DNA from: Arthrobacter sp. zg-Y820
GTDB lineage: Bacteria; Actinomycetota; Actinomycetes; Actinomycetales; Micrococcaceae
Reading direction: 5' to 3'
DNA: 64,000 bases
NCBI RefSeq assembly: GCF_030142155.1
Contig: NZ_CP126247.1
Location: 1,922,001 to 1,986,000, forward strand
The position numbers were made by a program, and so were the translations under genes. A model generated the notes under the pieces. It was not told the origin of the DNA, made no database searches, and saw only the letters and a list, made by a program, of their open reading frames with translations. Below, in pieces: positions 41,838 to 50,044 of the stretch; position 1 is the first letter of the stretch, and every line of letters starts with the position of its first letter.

Positions 41838-44192
41838 TCAGGAGCGGCTGTAAGCCCGCGGCAGCTTCAGGCCGCGTTCCTCCATGACCGAGCGCAGCAG
41901 TGTCGGGTAGTCGGTGATGAGTCCATCCACCCCCAGATCCATCAGGGCGTTCATGGCATCCGTTGTGTTGACGGTCCAGGGAATGACCGGAAGACCGGCC
42001 TCGTGCGCCTCTTGGATCAGCTGCGCGGTGACAGAAGTGGCGATGGGGGAGAGGACGTCATACCCGGCCGCTGCGGCGGCCAGGGCGGGCGATCCGTTGT
42101 AATCGTCGATGTCCATGCCGCCCAGCTGGGGCGCGGCGCCGGGCTGGCCCACCTGCAGGGCAACGGCGTTGTGGGCCAACGCCACCAGCTTCAGGTCCGG
42201 CGCGATGTCGGCCACCACGTTCAGGGCGGCCCAGTCAAAGGATTGGATGGTGGTGCGGCGTTCCCGGCCCGAGGCTTCAACCTCCGCGACGACGGCACGC
42301 GCCAGGGCTTCCATTTCCGGACCGCCCTCCAGACCATCTTCAACCTTGGTTTCGACGTTGAAGCGGATCTTTCGGGCATCGTAGGCATCGGCGAGCGCAT
42401 ACAAGTCCCGGAGTTCTGCAATTCGGTTACCCTCCACCACCTCCTGGTCGGGATAGCCCGGCAGCTGCTGGAAGCCGCAGTCGAGGGTCTTGATCTGCGC
42501 CAGGTCCAGAAGTGCCACACGGTCACCCACATAGGGGAACTCGGGGTCCGCAGGCCGGGCAGGGGCGGTGTCCCGGCACTTCTCCGGCATGATCAAGTCG
42601 TCATGCCACACGATCACCTTGCCGTCTTCGGTCAAATGCGTGTCCAGTTCCAAGGTGCTGACCCCAAGCTCCAGTGATCGGGCAAAGGCTGTCAGGGATT
42701 CCTCCGTGTATTCGCCGCGTCCGCCGCGGTGTGACTGCAGGTCGAAGCGGGTCTTGGGCTTATTCCAGTCCGGAGGATTACCGCCGCCGCCGCCCTCGCC
42801 GTCGCCGTCCGCGCCCGCACGCATCACCTGGACCATGACGTCGAAGATACGAGTGTTTTCGTAGACTCCGTTCAGCAGTTCTGATCCCGGCCCCATGGCC
42901 GTGAGGGGAACGTCCAGCGCTGTATGTCCGCCGGTGGTCCAGTCCACCATGAACTGCTGGTTCGAGTTCGCCACCGGCAGCGGGCCGTCCTCGGCGGAGG
43001 GGCCGTCTCCGGACTCGTCCGGTTCCTCTCCGGGCTCGGGAACATCGACGGCTTCAATGGTCATGCCGCCGGTCTGGTGATCACCCACGACAATGAGCAG
43101 GGTGTCGCCGTCCTGTTCCGCAAAATCCTTGGCGAGGGCCACTGACCGGTCGAACTCGATGCCCGATTCAATCGTGAGCTCGGCGTTGTTCACGTGGCTG
43201 AAGGAATCGATGCCTTCCTCCTCGACCATGAGGAAGAATCCGTCATTGCCGCGGCTCCCGTTGTCTCCTTGGGCTCGGTCACCGTTATCGGCGTCGTTGC
43301 CGTTGCCGCCATCGCCCGCGCCCCCGGAGCCAAGGATTTCGAGTGCCTTGGACGTCATCTCCGTCAGGGGAACTGTGGGCTGGTACAGGGGTTCGACGTC
43401 GTCGCCGTACTGGAACATCTCTTCGTTGGAGAAGAGGCCCAGCAGCATGGGCGAGTCGGCTGCCTGCAGGCCCTCGCGATCCCAAACATATTCGTACCCG
43501 AGGGACTGGGCCTCCTCGACGAGATTCCCCTCGGTTCCGGCACTCTGCTCGGACGGATCTTCCGGCGGATTGTCCGGATGGCGCCCCGGGTTTCCGGCCG
43601 GATACCAGTGATCCTCGCCGCCACCCAGGATGACCTCGGGCCGGCTGCTCTCCAGGAACTGACGCGCAATGGCACTCTGTTCGTCCCGGTCCGCAACATG
43701 GGATCCGAAGGCCGCCGGCGTGGCATCGGTGACGGTGCTGGTGGTCACCAGTCCCGTCGATTTGCCCAGCTCCTCGGCCACTTCCAGAGCCGTCGTGACC
43801 GGCTGCTGCTCGAGGTCAACGCCAATGGCGCGGTTGTACGTCTTGACTCCGGTGGCCATGGCCGTGGCGGCCGCCGCTGAGTCCGTAACGAAGCTTTCCG
43901 GATCCGCGGAGTTGGTGTGCACCCTGCCGGCGGAGGGCAGGGAATCCATCTCCAACTCTCCGGTTAGTCCCACCAAGGCCAGTCGGATGGCTTCGCGCTG
44001 ACCCGGTCCCATGCCGTCCCCGACCATCAGGATCACGTTCCGTGCTGCGGGGGACCCGCCGTCGTCGCCTCCTCCCTGACCTTCTCCCGTCCCATGCAGC
44101 CCGATGAATGGTGCAGTTCCCAAAACGACGGCGGTTGCCGCCGCCGTCGTCACTGCCCGCAGCGTGTGTTTTCCCGCGATTGCCTGTTTCAC
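41838..44192 (-). CDS. secreted alkaline phosphatase / glycerophosphodiesterase fusion
   Basis: This 784-residue exported protein joins two phosphate-scavenging enzymes. Residues about 45-500 are a PhoA-type alkaline phosphatase: NVILMVGDGMG (metal Asp), FVTDSAAAATAMATGVKTYN (nucleophile Ser in DSA), FLMVEEEGIDSFSHVN, VVGDHQTGG and TTGGHTALDVP. Residues about 515-775 are a glycerophosphodiester phosphodiesterase: LQSHRGGRGEYTEESLTAF, LELDTHLTEDGKVIVWHDD, RFNVETKVE and PVIPWTVNTTDAMNALMDLGVDGLITDYP. Gly/Asp/Asn-rich linkers separate them. A GTG start at 44192 with GGGAGGAA upstream gives a Sec-type signal (LRAVTTAAATAVVLGTA). Diesters could be cut to glycerol phosphate and then dephosphorylated on one chain. 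Confidence 0.9.
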   Translation of the reverse strand: MKQAIAGKHTLRAVTTAAATAVVLGTAPFIGLHGTGEGQGGGDDGGSPAARNVILMVGDGMGPGQREAIRLALVGLTGELEMDSLPSAGRVHTNSADPESFVTDSAAAATAMATGVKTYNRAIGVDLEQQPVTTALEVAEELGKSTGLVTTSTVTDATPAAFGSHVADRDEQSAIARQFLESSRPEVILGGGEDHWYPAGNPGRHPDNPPEDPSEQSAGTEGNLVEEAQSLGYEYVWDREGLQAADSPMLLGLFSNEEMFQYGDDVEPLYQPTVPLTEMTSKALEILGSGGAGDGGNGNDADNGDRAQGDNGSRGNDGFFLMVEEEGIDSFSHVNNAELTIESGIEFDRSVALAKDFAEQDGDTLLIVVGDHQTGGMTIEAVDVPEPGEEPDESGDGPSAEDGPLPVANSNQQFMVDWTTGGHTALDVPLTAMGPGSELLNGVYENTRIFDVMVQVMRAGADGDGEGGGGGNPPDWNKPKTRFDLQSHRGGRGEYTEESLTAFARSLELGVSTLELDTHLTEDGKVIVWHDDLIMPEKCRDTAPARPADPEFPYVGDRVALLDLAQIKTLDCGFQQLPGYPDQEVVEGNRIAELRDLYALADAYDARKIRFNVETKVEDGLEGGPEMEALARAVVAEVEASGRERRTTIQSFDWAALNVVADIAPDLKLVALAHNAVALQVGQPGAAPQLGGMDIDDYNGSPALAAAAAGYDVLSPIATSVTAQLIQEAHEAGLPVIPWTVNTTDAMNALMDLGVDGLITDYPTLLRSVMEERGLKLPRAYSRS

Positions 44193-44563
44193 AGCGAATT
44201 CCTCCCAGAGTGCGATGACCAGCCTGCGATGAATGGACCAGCAGTGTTCTGGTCCAAGTCGGCGTCCCCTGTGCCTCCGTGGCGTCAACAGTTCTCATCT
44301 GTGAACTGTCCGTCAAGCGAAGTCGTGGACAGCCGGGCGGGATGCGGCCGAATGGAGGTGTTTCCTGCAGTCCTTCTTGTTTTTCCGGGTCTGACTCCCA
44401 CCCATCCGGTGGAGCCGCAGCGTTCTGCCGGGCGTCAGGTCGGGGAGAACTCAGTGATTGGCGCAGGAGCCGTGGTTACCCGGGCTGTGCCGGAGAATGT
44501 GGTGGTCGTGGGCAATCCGGCGCGGGTGATCAGGACCTCTAGGTGGTTTCCGCTGGGGTCTCT
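44193..44563. other. intergenic region with acetyltransferase remnant
   Basis: This is a 371-bp stretch between the phosphatase start and the XRE gene. The left part should hold the phosphatase promoter; I saw no obvious operator. The right part contains the acetyltransferase pseudogene listed separately. Confidence 0.5.
44388..44541 (+). pseudogene. remnant of a hexapeptide-repeat (maltose/galactoside-type) O-acetyltransferase
   Basis: The frame reads LTPTHPVEPQRSAGRQ, then VGENSVIGAGAVVTRAVPEN, then VVVVGNPARVIRTSR. These are two separate C-terminal pieces of Maa/LacA-type acetyltransferases, namely the TPTHP loop and the last left-handed-helix coils, with the stretch between them missing. 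No start codon or N-terminal half exists, and upstream translation is unrelated. It is a decayed 3' end with an internal deletion. Confidence 0.75.
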
Positions 44564-44794
44564 TTACGTTTGGGGTCTCAGGACCAGCAGATCTCCGATG
44601 GAGCAGTCCAGGGCTCGGCAGATTGCTGTCAGGGTGGAGAAGCGGATCGCCTTGGCCCGGTCGTTCTTAAGGACTGAGAGATTCACGATGCTGACATCCA
44701 CTCGCTTGCTGAGTTCAGTCAGCGTCAGCTTCCGCTCAGCCAGCAGTTCATCGAGCCTGCAGTGCACTGATGAGTCCAAGTCAACAGGCGGCAC
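44564..44794 (-). CDS. XRE-family transcriptional regulator (YozG-like)
   Basis: This is a 76-residue single-domain helix-turn-helix protein: LDELLAERKLTLTELSKRVDVSIVNLSVLKNDRAKAIRFSTL in short pieces (LTELSKRVDVSIVNLSVLKN is the HTH), ending AICRALDCSIGDLLVLRP. This compact Cro/YozG type is commonly encoded directly after a DUF2975 membrane protein, as here. The two genes overlap by one base. It probably binds the perfect palindrome at 45459-45493 in front of the pair. Confidence 0.9.
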   Translation of the reverse strand: MPPVDLDSSVHCRLDELLAERKLTLTELSKRVDVSIVNLSVLKNDRAKAIRFSTLTAICRALDCSIGDLLVLRPQT

Positions 44795-45435
44795 TAGACC
44801 AGCCCTTCGCCGTCGCGCTGAAATCTGCTGCCGAGGTGGAAGGCTGCTGCCAGCAGGGCCAGGAATATGCCGAACATCAGGATCACCGCATCCAACGCGC
44901 CAAAGACGTAACCGTCGGTGAATGGCGCGTTTCTCAGATCGATGCCCGCGTCGGAGAGGATGCGCTCGTTAATGCTGGCGAACACCGAGGGCAGAACTGC
45001 GGATCCGGCAACGATCACAGCGGAAGAGACGCAGAAGCCGAGAGTCATAAGCCGCCCAAACGGCTGGCCCCTGTAGACGCGGAGACAGAGGTAGCCAAGA
45101 AACGCGGTAATCAGGGCTGGGACGGTGCACCCAATCCCCATCGTGGCCGACCACATCGACAATCCTTCGGACTCAACGTTTTGCAGTGACAGTTGGTAGC
45201 TCTCCGAGGATCCGCTGACGATTTGGGGACTCAGGTGCGTCCAAGCGGAGTCCTGTATTGGAGCTGCGGGCAGGGTTAGCTCCACCCGTCCGGACATTGG
45301 CATGATGACCGCGGCGACCGCCGCTCCCAGGCACACGAGAGTAGTAAACCCGGAGATCGACATTCCAATCACCAGCCCAACTTTTTGGGCAGTGCGTGCG
45401 CTCTTGCGGGTCAGCGGTATGGATGTTGTTGCCAT
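44794..45435 (-). CDS. DUF2975 membrane protein
   Basis: This 213-residue protein has four membrane helices: LVIGMSISGFTTLVCLGAAV, SATMGIGCTVPALITAFLGY, GFCVSSAVIVAGSAVLPSVF and GALDAVILMFGIFLALLAAAF. A large extracytoplasmic loop lies between the first two. A four-helix layout next to a YozG-type XRE regulator is the DUF2975 signature arrangement. The function is unknown; the pair may act as a membrane sensor with its regulator, or as a regulated membrane factor. The start is at 45435, 24 bp from the palindrome. Confidence 0.82.
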   Translation of the reverse strand: MATTSIPLTRKSARTAQKVGLVIGMSISGFTTLVCLGAAVAAVIMPMSGRVELTLPAAPIQDSAWTHLSPQIVSGSSESYQLSLQNVESEGLSMWSATMGIGCTVPALITAFLGYLCLRVYRGQPFGRLMTLGFCVSSAVIVAGSAVLPSVFASINERILSDAGIDLRNAPFTDGYVFGALDAVILMFGIFLALLAAAFHLGSRFQRDGEGLV

Positions 45436-45458
45436 GGGGTCTCCCTGCGCGGAATGGG

Positions 45459-45493
45459 TTATCGAATACCGTTAACATAACGGTATTCGATAA
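45459..45493. promoter_or_regulatory. perfect 35-bp palindrome upstream of the DUF2975/XRE pair
   Basis: Left arm ttatcgaataccgtta (45459-45474), spacer aca, right arm taacggtattcgataa (45478-45493): every base of the 16-bp arms pairs. It is AT-rich against a GC-rich background and lies 24 bp before the DUF2975 start. This is a likely operator for the XRE protein. A transcriptional hairpin is less likely, since it lacks a GC-rich stem and T-tract. Confidence 0.8.
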
Positions 45494-45512
45494 CTGCGGC
45501 AAGGGTTGGTCG

Positions 45513-46247
45513 CTAGATTCTTTCCTTCAGCAGCGTGCGCAGGGTCCGGGCGTTGCGGACCGCGTGGCCTTCGCCGTCGTTGTTGAAATACACATAGACG
45601 TCCTTGCCCAGGGCTTCCCACTCGCGGATCCGGTCACCCCACCAGTGCAGGTCCTCGTCGCTGTAGGAACCGGCGTAGAGGTGCTCCGGGTCGGGGCCAT
45701 GCATGCGCAGATACACGAACGACGCCGTGGCGCGCAGGTTGCACGGAAGGTGAGCTCCGCTCATGACGGTATACGCGGCGTCGTGCCGTGACAGGAGATC
45801 GTAGACGTCTTCGGTTTCCCAACTGGGATGCCGGAACTCCACAGCCACCCTGATCTCCCGGGGGAGTGTAGTCAGGAAATACGCCAGCCGCTCGTCGTCG
45901 CGCTCCATATCCGGCGGCAGCTGCACGATCAGGACACCGGCTTTATCGCCGAGTTCCCTCCAGCAGCGGCTGATGCGTCCGATCCATTCCTCGGGGTCGC
46001 GAAGCTTGCGGCCGTGGGTCAGTCCCCGCGGCGCCTTGACCGAAAACTGATAGCTGGCCGGCAGCCGCTCACGGTAGGCGGCAAAGGCCGGCTCGCGCGG
46101 CCAACGGTAGAAACTTCCGTTGAACTCGACCGTGTCGAATTCCGCGGCGTAAGTTTCCAGCCACAGCCGGTTGGGCAGCCCGGGCGGATACAGCACGTGT
46201 CGCCAGTCGTTGTAGCTCCAGCCCGAGGTGCCGATGTGCAATGCCAT
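45513..46247 (-). CDS. DUF72 (YecE-family) protein
   Basis: This 244-residue TIM-barrel protein of the DUF72 family begins HIGTSGWSYNDWRHVLYPPG and contains FDTVEFNGSFYRWP, FSVKAPRGLTH, LIVQLPPDM, VAVEFRHPSW, YLRMHGPD and VYVYFNNDGEGHAVRNARTL, all family hallmarks. Members occur in many bacteria but their biochemical role is not established. It stands alone on this strand and converges with nothing; its start is 57 bp from the end of the YciO-type gene. Confidence 0.92.
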   Translation of the reverse strand: MALHIGTSGWSYNDWRHVLYPPGLPNRLWLETYAAEFDTVEFNGSFYRWPREPAFAAYRERLPASYQFSVKAPRGLTHGRKLRDPEEWIGRISRCWRELGDKAGVLIVQLPPDMERDDERLAYFLTTLPREIRVAVEFRHPSWETEDVYDLLSRHDAAYTVMSGAHLPCNLRATASFVYLRMHGPDPEHLYAGSYSDEDLHWWGDRIREWEALGKDVYVYFNNDGEGHAVRNARTLRTLLKERI

Positions 46248-46304
46248 GGCTCCAGCCTGCCACGGGTTCGGCGGCGAGGCGGTTAGCTTCGCCGCCGGAG
46301 TGGT

Positions 46305-46925
46305 TTACTCGAAGCGCGAGGGATCACCGGTGCCACGGCGGACAATTTCCGGCTCACCGCTGGAGAAGTCGATGACGGTGGTCAGATCCGGACCGCAGAA
46401 CCCGGAATCGAGAACTGCGTCGACCTGGTGGTCTAGCTGTTCCTTGATTTCCCATCCCTGAGTCAGGGGATCTTCTTCGCCGGGCAGCAGCAGGGTGCTG
46501 GAGATCATCGGTTCACCCAATTCTTCCAGCAGCGCCTGGACCAGTTTGTTGTCCGGGATGCGGACGCCCACCGTCTTCTTCTTGGGCTGTGAGAGCCAGC
46601 GCGGCACGTCCTTCACCGCCGGCAGGATGAAGGTGTAGCTGCCCGGAGTGACGGCCTTGATGCTGCGGAAGATGTTGTTGTCCATCTGCACGAACTGGCC
46701 GAGCTGGGCGAAATCCTTGCACATCAGCGTGAAGTGGTGTTTGTCGTCCAGCTGCCGGATGGCCCGGATCCGGTCCAATGCGTCCTTGTTACTCAGCTGG
46801 GCTCCGAGGGCATAACAGGAATCTGTGGGATAGGCGATCAATCCGCCGGAGCGCAGAATCGCAACTACCTGTCCGATGGTGCGTTGCTGCGGATTCTCGG
46901 GGTGGATGTCAAAGTATCGTGCCAT
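46305..46925 (-). CDS. YciO/Sua5/YrdC-family protein
   Basis: This 206-residue protein has the YrdC fold, which in TsaC/Sua5 makes threonylcarbamoyl-AMP for tRNA t6A. The nucleotide-binding segments are AYPTDSCYALGAQLSN, the basic KHHFTLMCKDFAQL, and PGSYTFILPAVKDVPRW followed by KKTVGVRIPDN. The motif after the Lys (KHHF) and the overall size place it in the YciO branch, whose in vivo role is less certain than that of TsaC. A true tsaC may lie elsewhere in the genome. Confidence 0.85.
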   Translation of the reverse strand: MARYFDIHPENPQQRTIGQVVAILRSGGLIAYPTDSCYALGAQLSNKDALDRIRAIRQLDDKHHFTLMCKDFAQLGQFVQMDNNIFRSIKAVTPGSYTFILPAVKDVPRWLSQPKKKTVGVRIPDNKLVQALLEELGEPMISSTLLLPGEEDPLTQGWEIKEQLDHQVDAVLDSGFCGPDLTTVIDFSSGEPEIVRRGTGDPSRFE

Positions 46926-47172
46926 GTCATGAGCTTACCGCTGCGGGCTGGCACTCCTTGTTGGCCAACGAGGCTGGGCGGCACGGAAGGGGTGGAATCG
47001 TGACTCACCTCAGGAGCTTTGGCGGCGGTCATAACTGTGGACGAGGTCTGGCCCACGGAAAGTTTGGGTAGTGGCAACGGCTGCGGTCAGTGGGCTGGTG
47101 CCGGCGAGTTGGGTCCCCGGGCTGGTGTCGGGCGAGCTGGGTATCTGAGAGGGCCGGACGGAAGAGCGGCCG
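46926..47172. other. intergenic region
   Basis: There are 247 bp between the divergent-to-convergent YciO start and the DUF222 3' end. I see GC-rich sequence with several GGGCTGGTG and GTCGGGCGAG-like direct repeats near 47090-47140, but no gene, promoter or terminator that I can support. Confidence 0.35.
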
Positions 47173-48876
47173 TCAGAAGGGTGGCGGGTCGTCGCCGTAG
47201 TCGTCCGGGTTCACCGTGTTACGGGCAGACGACGGATCTGGTCCCGCCGTATTTCCTTGAACGGTGTCGTTGTTCGCTGTGATCCCTGGCTGCAGATAAC
47301 CACCGTTATCGCTACAGGTTTCCCGGGACAGGCTCAGCTGCGGTTCCGTCCGGTAACACCTGCCGCCCGGCGAGGTCCACTCAATCACCCCGGGACGAGG
47401 CTGCCTGGCCTTCCAGAACCCTTCGGTTTTGAACATGTGATGCCGCCGGCACAAATGCTCCAAATTGTCATGATCCGTGAGCCCGCCCTGAGCCCAGGGC
47501 TTGGTGTGGTCAATCTCGGAAATCACCGCATTGGTCCGGCACCCCGGGAACCGGCACGTCCCGTCCCGCACCCGCAGAACCCGCTTCAATCCGTCGGGAA
47601 CCTTCCGCCGTTTCCCCACCCGCAGGATCTCCTCGGTGTCCGGATCGCGTTCCACCGGCGTCCATTTCATGGCCTCGCGTGCCATCCGCCGAGCCGTTAC
47701 GGGACTGATCGGCCCGTACCCGTTCAGCTCGGCCGGCTGATCATCGGCACCGAAGAGGGTTTCGGCGTTGATCAGCACCAGAATCTCCGTCCGAGCCCGG
47801 GGACCATGGCCAATCCGGCAGGACCCGGACCCCTTCCCGGAGCGGGAACCGGTATCGGAGTCGGAGCCGGCAGCAGAACCGGAACCCTCACCTTGGCTGC
47901 TGGCCTTGTTGCCGGAGCCGGAACCCTTGCTACGGCCCTTGCCCCTCTTTGCTCCCGCGCCTGCGCCACCTGCGTTGCGTCCACCACGGCTACCTTTGCT
48001 GCCTTTGCCACGGCCGCCACCACCGTGGCCGCAGTCGTCCCCGCATTCATGGTCGTGGCCCCCGAGCAAGTCCGTGAGGATATCCGTGCGCAACTGATCC
48101 ACCGTGCGCGTGTCTCCGGCGGCCCGCTCACCCCGGGCCGCAACACTGAGCTGAGTAAAAATGGCTTGGGCTTTCTCGGCCGGCAGTAACGCCGAGAGCC
48201 AGGACATCCCGTCCGGCTCCGGACGCACCCACACCGTCCGCTGCTCAAACGCCGTCAACTGCCGCTGCACGATGGTTTCCGGATAGTACTTCTCCCGCAG
48301 CCGGTGAGCCTTCGCCCGGAACTGGGTTTTGGTCTGGCCCGCAGCCATCCCCAGCAGCTCCGCCTCAAACCCGGGCAGCTCCGCCGGCACCACTCCCACA
48401 CACTGCTCCACCAGGATCTCCGCGTGCCCGTAACTGATCTGTCCGGCCTCCAACGCCTTCAGCGTGGCCGTGTTCCTGGTGCAGAGATCACCGGCCTGAC
48501 TCATCAACGCCTTTCCGGTACCGGTGGGAACTCCCAGAATGGTTGCGGCTTCCTCCGCAGCGAGACTGAACGCCATCTCCGCGTCCCGCAACCCGGTAAC
48601 GGATAGCGTCTCGTCCTCGTAGACGGTCTGCAGCCGGGACAGGACCCGAGCCTGCTGCGCCTGCACCCACCGCGACAAATGATTGAGCCGGGCCAACACC
48701 GTCCCGGTTTGCTCCTCGGTCAACGACTCCACATTCTGCAGGACCAGAGACCCGTTCAACCCATTATCAGGCTCACCTCCGGCAACGCCCGGCTCGGCGA
48801 CAAAGACGAACCGACTGCAACCTGCAGTCTCACCGCCAGTGCCGGGAGTCCCGGCCGAAGATCCGTTCTGATCCAT
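47173..48876 (-). CDS. DUF222 / HNH endonuclease-domain protein
   Basis: This 567-residue actinobacterial DUF222 protein (13E12-like family) has an HNH nuclease domain near residues 440-495: CRFPGCRTNAVISEIDHTKPW, then HDNLEHLCRRHHMFKTEGFW. The middle (residues about 285-350) is a Gly/Ser/Lys/Arg-rich stretch (GGGRGKGSKGSRGG and similar) typical of size variation in the family. Members often occur in many copies per genome and the physiological role is not settled. The start is preceded by short tandem repeats of CCAAAACAGC on the plus strand at 48934-48966. Confidence 0.88.
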   Translation of the reverse strand: MDQNGSSAGTPGTGGETAGCSRFVFVAEPGVAGGEPDNGLNGSLVLQNVESLTEEQTGTVLARLNHLSRWVQAQQARVLSRLQTVYEDETLSVTGLRDAEMAFSLAAEEAATILGVPTGTGKALMSQAGDLCTRNTATLKALEAGQISYGHAEILVEQCVGVVPAELPGFEAELLGMAAGQTKTQFRAKAHRLREKYYPETIVQRQLTAFEQRTVWVRPEPDGMSWLSALLPAEKAQAIFTQLSVAARGERAAGDTRTVDQLRTDILTDLLGGHDHECGDDCGHGGGGRGKGSKGSRGGRNAGGAGAGAKRGKGRSKGSGSGNKASSQGEGSGSAAGSDSDTGSRSGKGSGSCRIGHGPRARTEILVLINAETLFGADDQPAELNGYGPISPVTARRMAREAMKWTPVERDPDTEEILRVGKRRKVPDGLKRVLRVRDGTCRFPGCRTNAVISEIDHTKPWAQGGLTDHDNLEHLCRRHHMFKTEGFWKARQPRPGVIEWTSPGGRCYRTEPQLSLSRETCSDNGGYLQPGITANNDTVQGNTAGPDPSSARNTVNPDDYGDDPPPF

Positions 48877-49142
48877 GACTAAAGACTTTCACCCGGCACT
48901 GACATTCCCGGTTCGAGAAGCCACAAAACCACTCCAAAACAGCCCCAAAACAGCCCAAAACAGGCCCTTTCAGGACTCACAAATACCCGACTTTTTCGCC
49001 GGACTACCTACGCCCCTTAGCCGATACCTGTGCATGCAATAAGACAGCATCTCTGGTCACAGGTCCGGCCCCCTGCGTAGCGACCGCACCACTCACCACC
49101 CTTCGCCCTCCAACCACCACCCACCGACCACCGCGCAGCGGC
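48877..49142. other. intergenic region with short A-rich direct repeats
   Basis: 266 bp. Near the DUF222 start the plus strand has three or four consecutive copies of a decamer like CCAAAACAGC (48934-48966). These could be an operator array or slippage product. The rest shows no gene or hairpin I can support. Confidence 0.4.
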
Positions 49143-49739
49143 TTACGACCGTGACACGGCGGCATGGGCTTCCACAGAGAGGAAGCGTCCGTACAACGTG
49201 GCCGCCGTCTCGACCGCACGCCTCATCTCCGTACCACTCAGCATTTTTACCCCAGGCAATATCGGGCCCACTCGGTCTGGAAACAATGACACGTCCACGT
49301 CGATATTTCCCTTTCGCTCCGAGGCCGACCAGATACCAGCCACAACACCGTCGACAACGACGGGCGACCGGAACAGCCCGTTCTTTCCCGGGCCCACAAA
49401 TGCTTGGTGCTCGGACGCCAGAATCGGCCCGCGGTCGGCATAACCAATGTGGAACTCATCGAAACCCGGCAGGAGATGGACACGCGGAAAGACCGTCACA
49501 TCGGCGGGAGGGGGCGTAAGTGTGAGCACGACGACGCCGGCAGCCAGTGCCGCCTCGACGTCGCCGCGAGTGCTTCCCGGCGCCCGTTGGCCGACGCTCC
49601 ACAAGGCGCCGCCAAGGTTTTGGGCCTGCACGGCCAAAAGGCGGCGAACAGTCTCGGCCGCTCCGACGGGTTCGGATGCCACCAGGAGCTGAGACCGCAG
49701 CCGAAGCTGCCGCAGGTCGTTCGCCCTAAATGTTCCCGC
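49143..49739 (-). pseudogene. degraded winged-helix DNA glycosylase (AlkZ-like) with large internal deletion
   Basis: The N-terminal part reads LRQLRLRSQLLVASEPVGAA and ETVRRLLAVQAQNLGGALWS, with RAPGSTRGDVEAALAAG: the start of winged-helix AlkZ-type proteins. The text then jumps directly to VHLLPGFDEFHIGYADRG, GLFRSPVVVDGVVAGIWS and LSVEAHA, which belong to the C-terminal third. About 200 residues normally between these are missing, including the catalytic core. The reading frame itself remains open (179 codons from a GTG at 49682), and no ATG precedes it before an in-frame stop. I take it as a deletion remnant; a short functional variant is less likely. Confidence 0.7.
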
Positions 49740-49840
49740 GTGACGGCCGGTGCTCCGCGTTCATGCCGCAACCCTACAACTGCGGATCCTGGGGGGACTG
49801 ACAGGGCGGCCCCGTGGCCGGCAGACGCCCACACGAACAG

Positions 49841-49940
49841 GCACACAGGCCGGCAGGCGCACACAGGCCGGCAGGCGCACAGGCCGCCAGGCGCACCCAG
49901 GTCGGCAGGCGCACAGGCCGCCAGGCGCACAGCCCACCAG
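49841..49940. repeat. tandem repeat array, six units of 16-18 bp
   Basis: Consecutive units gcacacaggccggcag, gcgcacacaggccggcag, gcgcacaggccgccag, gcgcacccaggtcggcag, gcgcacaggccgccag and gcgcacagcccaccag run without spacers. Units alternate in length by 2 bp (CA insertion). There is no coding frame on either strand that I believe. It lies between the AlkZ remnant and the SDR 3' end. Confidence 0.85.
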
Positions 49941-49950
49941 ACGCACAGAC

Positions 49951-50034
49951 GCACTGGTTCCCACTCTTCGTTCAGCCCTGGGGCTGATGTGACCCCAACA
50001 GGTAACAGGGACAACAGAGAGTGGGAACCAGTGC
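49951..50034. repeat. 17-bp perfect inverted repeat with 50-bp loop
   Basis: gcactggttcccactct (49951-49967) and its exact complement (50018-50034) flank a 50-bp loop that contains a smaller hairpin (cagccc/gggctg at 49972-49985). It lies directly after the SDR stop at 50045 and next to the tandem repeat. It could end transcription of the SDR/TetR operon, although there is no T-tract. Confidence 0.7.
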
Positions 50035-50044
50035 GCGGGTTCTC

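Noticed and set aside
45459-45493. Rho-independent terminator of the DUF72 gene or an IS end
   Set aside because: The DUF72 stop is at 45513 on the minus strand so the position would fit a terminator, but the stem is AT-rich without a T-tract. It is close to the DUF2975 start, and no transposase or target duplication is seen.
49841-49940. CRISPR-like array
   Set aside because: The units are 16-18 bp and directly contiguous with no unique spacers, and no cas genes are nearby.
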